Assembly: GCF_003259955.1 (NCBI RefSeq) | Contig: NZ_QLMK01000001.1 | Span: 372,001-436,000, forward strand | DNA from: Falsochrobactrum ovis | GTDB lineage: Bacteria > Pseudomonadota > Alphaproteobacteria > Rhizobiales > Rhizobiaceae | Length of the DNA stretch: 64,000 nucleotides | Direction: 5' to 3' | Shown: positions 60,389-64,000 of the stretch, piece after piece | How positions within the stretch are numbered: the first letter of the stretch is position 1 | Layout of the letters: the number at the start of each line of letters is the position of its first letter | Notes under the pieces: model-generated | What the model saw: only the letters and a program-made list of their open reading frames with translations | What the model was told of the DNA's origin: nothing | Databases searched by the model: none | Program-made: the position numbers and the translations under genes

Positions 60389-61154
60389 GCTAGGACACTC
60401 AGATCAAGCGACAGGGGACGCGGAGGCGCAAGCCACTGTTCAAGCTGGCCTTTTTGAGAAAAATTATGGGTCATCGTCTCCGCAGGAGATTATTGCTTTA
60501 GCAGTCCATGAGTTTTTCGAAGGCGGCATCGCGGCAATATCGTCTTTTGGAGCAGAGTCGGCTGTCCTGTTACACATGATTGCTCAGATTGCTCCCGCCA
60601 CTCCTGTCTTATTTTTGGATACGGGCAAACATTTCCGTGCGACACTCGATTATCGGCATGATCTGGCGAGCGAGCTGGGCCTGACAAATGTGCAGGATAT
60701 TGTGCCTGACGAGAAAATTTTAAAACAAGACGATCCATTCGGCGCCCTTTCCATGACGGATAAGGACCATTGTTGCTTCATCCGCAAGGTCGAGCCCATG
60801 GCGCGCGCGGTTGCGCCCTATCGCGCATGGATGACGGGCCGGAAACAGTTTCAGGCATCCACCCGTAACGGTTTGGCTGTGTTTGAAGCGGTAGATGCGC
60901 GCATTCGCATTAATCCGTTGGCGCGGTGGCAGGCTGCTGATCTGAAAGCCTATGCCGATCATCACGGCCTTTCCGCCCATCCGCTCATTGCGCAAGGCTA
61001 TCGCTCAATAGGATGCATGGCTTGCACACGCCCTGTGAGCGCTGATGAGGACCAGCGCGCTGGTCGTTGGGCTGGAACCGAAAAGACCGAATGTGGCATC
61101 CACCTTACCGGACTTAGCGACAGCCTAAAAACTTTGGGAGCGGAGCAGAAATGA
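60378..61154 (+). CDS. cysH: Phosphoadenylyl/adenylyl-sulfate reductase
   Basis: The 258-aa reductase has ISSFGAESAVLLHM (the PP-loop-like nucleotide site), FLDTGKHFRATLDY and GRKQFQASTR. The four cysteines that bind a 4Fe-4S cluster are present as HCCFIRK (pair) and GCMACTRP. The catalytic Cys is in ECGIHL at the end. The cluster cysteines mark it as the APS-type enzyme that uses thioredoxin to reduce APS to sulfite, the usual form in Rhizobiales. It begins with GTG inside cysI, a translational coupling. Confidence 0.94.
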   Translation: MQRELGHSDQATGDAEAQATVQAGLFEKNYGSSSPQEIIALAVHEFFEGGIAAISSFGAESAVLLHMIAQIAPATPVLFLDTGKHFRATLDYRHDLASELGLTNVQDIVPDEKILKQDDPFGALSMTDKDHCCFIRKVEPMARAVAPYRAWMTGRKQFQASTRNGLAVFEAVDARIRINPLARWQAADLKAYADHHGLSAHPLIAQGYRSIGCMACTRPVSADEDQRAGRWAGTEKTECGIHLTGLSDSLKTLGAEQK

Positions 61155-61693
61155 CCGATAATCAAAACCAATCCCTGCTCTGGTCCTGCGGGCTTAACGC
61201 TCAGTCCGGCTTTATTGCAGATGAATATATAGTAGTTGATGATCTGGAAGCCGCTGGCGATGCGCCTTCCGTCATCATTCCGCTGGCGGCTTGGCTTGAA
61301 CTTGATGAAAATCTCCGCCGCTCGTCTAATCGACGGATCGGCATTGTGGTGGCACCGGGCGAGAAGATCGAGCCGCTGCTGGAATTTCTCGATTCGATAC
61401 CACTGATTGCGCTGGAATTTCCTGCTTTCAATGATGGACGTTCTTATTCCAAGGCGGGAATCCTGCGCCGTTACGGATTTAACGGCGAATTGCGGGCGGT
61501 TGGTGATGTGTTGATTGATCAGGCAGCGTTAATGCTCCGCACTGGTTTTGATACTCTGCAAGTCAGCAATAAAATTGCACAGGCACGATTGGCGCAACGG
61601 CGTCTGGTCGACACGCCCGGTTATTACCAGCCCGGCTATGGCGCTGAGAAGCAGGACCGGAATTTCGCGTGGCGACGGGTTAAAACCAGTTGA
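61151..61693 (+). CDS. DUF934 family protein, CysX-like
   Basis: The 180-aa protein is of DUF934, usual last member of this operon. YEKR-free but family-typical segments are IPLAAWLELDENL, then ALEFPAFNDGRSYSKAGILRRYGF, GELRAVGDVLIDQ and QARLAQRRLVDTPGYYQPGYG. It is thought to act in sulfite reduction, possibly as an electron donor partner, but that is unproven. It overlaps cysH by 4 bases. Confidence 0.88.
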   Translation: MTDNQNQSLLWSCGLNAQSGFIADEYIVVDDLEAAGDAPSVIIPLAAWLELDENLRRSSNRRIGIVVAPGEKIEPLLEFLDSIPLIALEFPAFNDGRSYSKAGILRRYGFNGELRAVGDVLIDQAALMLRTGFDTLQVSNKIAQARLAQRRLVDTPGYYQPGYGAEKQDRNFAWRRVKTS

Positions 61694-61772
61694 AATCTTG
61701 GCAATTGCGCATTTGTGGTTTTGCTTGCCATATTGATGGGTTAGATACGCCCATCAACTTGGGAGTTAGGAC

Positions 61773-62063
61773 GTGATCCGCCACATTGTTTTCTTCAGTA
61801 TTAAGCCAGATCAAGACATCGATACGGTCCGGGCCGGTCTCGAGCAACTGGGCACGATTCCCTATTCGGAAGTATTCGAGGTTTTGCCCAATACCAAGGT
61901 CGATCCATTGTGTGATCGTATAGATCTTGTCGTCTATGCGGAGTTTAAGGATGAGGAAGCGCTTAACGCGTATAAAAATCATCCGACCTATGATGCCACC
62001 ACACAATTGGTACGGCCCATGCGCGAATTGCGTTTTTCGGCTGACGTGGTGAGCCAGCGCTAA
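61773..62063 (+). CDS. Dabb (stress-responsive alpha/beta barrel) protein
   Basis: The 96-aa dimeric alpha/beta barrel protein is of the Dabb family (Pfam stress-response A/B barrel). It starts with IRHIVFFSIKPDQDID, then DLVVYAEFKDEEALNAYKNHPTYDATTQLVRPM. It begins with GTG, with TTAGGAC just upstream. No catalytic activity can be named. It is separated from DUF934 by 79 bases. Confidence 0.85.
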   Translation: MIRHIVFFSIKPDQDIDTVRAGLEQLGTIPYSEVFEVLPNTKVDPLCDRIDLVVYAEFKDEEALNAYKNHPTYDATTQLVRPMRELRFSADVVSQR

Positions 62064-62331
62064 TCGGGCTTGCTTCTCGGCGGTGCCCCAGCCGAAAAAG
62101 CGTTCCGAATATGGTCAATCCCGGTGGGTTTGGCAGCCTTTTATACACAAAGCCGTGAGCAGTCTTGAATGTCCATCAGTATTCGGGAAGAATTTCAGCG
62201 AAACAGTTGATGGATGCAGAAAATAATGATTGGGTGTTGTGGTTGTTGAGTGTGCTAAAGCGCTCTTTTTCAATACCTATATGATCTGAACAGCTTCCGG
62301 CGCTAGCACTGGCTGGAACCAAGGAAAATAA

Positions 62332-62577
62332 ATGGACGACTACGAACGCTATGCAACCGGGTTAATGATCGTTTTCGGCGCGCTGATTATCGCGGGGCTG
62401 ATGGCGGCTAACCTTTATCAGGGCGACAAACCAGGCTTTCTGTTTGCGCTTGGCGCGGGAGTGGTTGCCTGGTTTTCAGCTTTTGCGGTCTTATTTGATA
62501 AGCCGCGCGTTTACGGCGTCATGATCGCACTCGCCATTGGGCTGGTGGCTGCATCAATCGGCGCCTACGTAACTTGA
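62332..62577 (+). CDS. Small integral membrane protein, 81 aa
   Basis: The product begins MDDYERYATGLMIVFGALI and has three hydrophobic segments (about 9-27, 36-52 and 59-78) separated by the turns YQGDKPG and FDKPRVYG. I do not recognise a family. AAGGAAAATAA lies just before the ATG. A strong hairpin lies 13 bases after the stop. It is likely an inner-membrane protein of unknown role; no partner is adjacent. Confidence 0.72.
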   Translation: MDDYERYATGLMIVFGALIIAGLMAANLYQGDKPGFLFALGAGVVAWFSAFAVLFDKPRVYGVMIALAIGLVAASIGAYVT

Positions 62578-62589
62578 AATCAAAAACTC

Positions 62590-62619
62590 TTAAAGCCCCG
62601 GCATCGCCCGGGGCTTTAA
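62590..62619 (+). terminator. Terminator after the small membrane-protein gene
   Basis: TTAAAGCCCCGG (62590-62601) and CCGGGGCTTTAA (62608-62619) form a perfect 12-bp stem with a 6-base loop. U residues are inside the stem's right arm. Confidence 0.85.
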
Positions 62620-62841
62620 ACTTTAATGAAACCACGGGATAGGCCCGAAATATTATTTCTAAATACTATGGTGCTGAACACGCCCAGACAGGGCGTGGCT
62701 TTGCGCGTGGAAAAACAAAAGAATTTTCCGATCAAGGCGCAAAAATAGGCACCCTTCGCGGTGCGATATCTCCATATTCATGCAAATCTATATCTGTCGA
62801 AGCCCGGCAGCGCTACGGCAAGGAATAATGTTAGGTAAATT

Positions 62842-62865
62842 GACATAAACATATGTTTATGTCAT
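62842..62865. promoter_or_regulatory. Perfect 24-bp palindrome upstream of metH (SahR-type operator)
   Basis: The half-site TGACATAAACAT is repeated exactly inverted at 62842-62865, 132 bases before the metH start. Similar CATAAA-N-TTTATG palindromes are described upstream of methionine-cycle genes in alphaproteobacteria as sites for ArsR-family regulators that sense S-adenosylhomocysteine (SahR). Here the match is by family knowledge from memory. No ArsR gene is in the window. No cobalamin or SAM riboswitch consensus is visible between 62620 and 62997. Confidence 0.65.
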
Positions 62866-62997
62866 TAAGTTATCGATTAGCGGGTGCAAGCATTTGCGGC
62901 CCCAAACTTTCATCCTGCGCAGGGCGGCTGGTAAAGGTCTTCCGGGACATATTTGGTTTGCAGCGGTCCGGCCTATCAATACAGGTGGTAAACCCTT

Positions 62998-64000
62998 ATG
63001 GCGTCCTCCCTTGATGATCTTTTTGGTGCCACGGCGCCCAAGCCTGATGGTTCTGAAGTGCTTGCAGCTCTCACCAAAGCCGCACGCGAACGCATCCTCA
63101 TTCTGGACGGAGCCATGGGAACGCAGATCCAGAGTCTGGGTTTTCATGAGGAGCATTTTCGTGGCGAGCGTTTTGCTTCCTGTGATTGCCATTTGCAGGG
63201 CAATAACGACCTGCTGACCTTGACCCAGCCCAAAGCCATTGAAGAAATTCACTACGCCTATGCGATGGCTGGCGCGGATATAATTGAAACCAATACATTT
63301 TCTTCGACCTCGATCGCCCAGGCCGATTACGGCATGCAGGATGTGGTTTATGATTTAAACCGCGACGGCGCCCGGCTTGCACGTCGCGCGGTCCTGCGTG
63401 CCCAGCAGAAGGATGGCCGCCGTCGTTTTGTGGCTGGTGCCCTTGGTCCGACCAACCGCACCGCTTCTCTTTCTCCTGATGTTAACAATCCTGGCTTTCG
63501 CGCCGTGACGTTTGACGAGCTGCGCATTGCCTATGCCGAACAGATCCGCGGTTTGGTTGATGGTGGTTCAGATATCATTCTGATTGAAACGATCTTTGAT
63601 ACGCTCAATGCAAAAGCGGCGATTTTTGCCGCCGAAGAAGTATTTACAGAAAAGGGCATACGCCTTCCCCTGATGATTTCGGGCACGATCACAGATCTAT
63701 CTGGTCGCACGCTTTCTGGTCAGACGCCGACGGCGTTTTGGTATTCGCTGCGTCATGCAAAGCCGTTTACCATTGGGCTTAATTGCGCATTGGGTGCCAA
63801 TGCTATGCGCGCACATCTGGCGGAGATTGCCGGTGTTGCCGATACATTTGTCTGCGCTTATCCCAATGCTGGCCTGCCCAATGAATTCGGGCTTTATGAT
63901 GAAAGCCCAGAGGCAATGGCCGCGCAAATCAGCGATTTTGCACGCGAAGGGCTGGTCAATGTGGTCGGCGGCTGCTGCGGCTCTACGCCAGAGCATATCA
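62998..64000 (+). CDS. metH: Methionine synthase MetH, N-terminal part (runs off window)
   Basis: The ORF is open to the window edge: 334 codons of the cobalamin-dependent methionine synthase. The homocysteine-binding domain is complete or nearly so: [16 protein letters not shown]-like [56 protein letters not shown] and LPLMISGT. The zinc ligands are in GLNCALGA and [12 protein letters not shown], giving the Cys near 262 and the Cys pair near 327. The ATG at 62998 follows AGGTGG. The enzyme transfers methyl from methyltetrahydrofolate to homocysteine. Confidence 0.95.
   Translation, partial: MASSLDDLFGATAPKPDGSEVLAALTKAARERILILDGAMGTQIQSLGFHEEHFRGERFASCDCHLQGNNDLLTLTQPKAIEEIHYAYAMAGADIIETNTFSSTSIAQADYGMQDVVYDLNRDGARLARRAVLRAQQKDGRRRFVAGALGPTNRTASLSPDVNNPGFRAVTFDELRIAYAEQIRGLVDGGSDIILIETIFDTLNAKAAIFAAEEVFTEKGIRLPLMISGTITDLSGRTLSGQTPTAFWYSLRHAKPFTIGLNCALGANAMRAHLAEIAGVADTFVCAYPNAGLPNEFGLYDESPEAMAAQISDFAREGLVNVVGGCCGSTPEHI

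Noticed and set aside
62620-62997. Cobalamin or SAM riboswitch upstream of metH
   Set aside because: No B12-box or SAM riboswitch consensus was recognisable; only the 24-bp palindrome stands out.

Overview
The window is a stretch of chromosomal backbone from an alphaproteobacterium of the Hyphomicrobiales (Rhizobiales). It most resembles the Brucella/Ochrobactrum group (Brucellaceae). The evidence is protein similarity recognised by eye and gene order: trpS-murJ-glnD near mutS and olsB, the lptCAB-rpoN-hpf-ptsN block, grpE-hrcA-rph-rdgB-hemW, and the cysG-DUF2849-cysI-cysH-DUF934 block. Base composition looks near 50% GC, lower than classical Brucella, so a lower-GC relative such as Pseudochrobactrum is possible. 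That assignment is inference.

Layout. Positions 1-700 are an AT-rich accessory patch. It holds a small secreted Cys protein and is bounded by two related terminators; its left edge carries a decayed copy of the rnd 3' end. Positions 710-10836 hold rnd, an M20 dipeptidase, polA, a DbpA-type RNA helicase and gyrB. Positions 11078-15363 hold a P450 and a formaldehyde-detoxification cluster (frmR-adhC-elaA-fghA) with an FrmR/RcnR-type operator. Positions 15430-21414 hold hrpB, the RegB/RegA redox two-component pair, mmcB and a lipoprotein L,D-transpeptidase. Positions 21721-36482 hold nfu, uspA, trpS, murJ, glnD, maeB, mutS, olsB, lspA and an rRNA methyltransferase. Positions 37053-44509 hold lapA, ihfB and sppA, then LPS transport (lptC, lptA, lptB), rpoN, hpf and ptsN. 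Positions 44587-47571 hold DUF1150, a heat-shock gene under a ROSE RNA thermometer, DUF2244, nth and an EI24/CysZ-like membrane protein. Positions 47572-48917 are a second small accessory patch with two orphan ORFs. From 48918 to the end lie an adenosine-kinase-like gene, grpE, hrcA, rph, a VOC protein, a repeat cluster, rdgB, hemW, rsmI, yraN, the sulfite/APS reduction operon, two small proteins and the start of metH behind a perfect 24-bp palindrome.

Functionally this is mostly housekeeping: replication and repair, envelope biogenesis, nitrogen and sigma-54 control, heat shock, assimilatory sulfur reduction feeding methionine synthesis, and formaldehyde handling. I found no tRNA, rRNA, CRISPR array, transposase or prophage. 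The least explained material is in the two accessory patches, the structured and tandem-repeated leader region before polA, and a few micro-ORFs too short for ordinary gene calling. No large unknown multigene system is visible.
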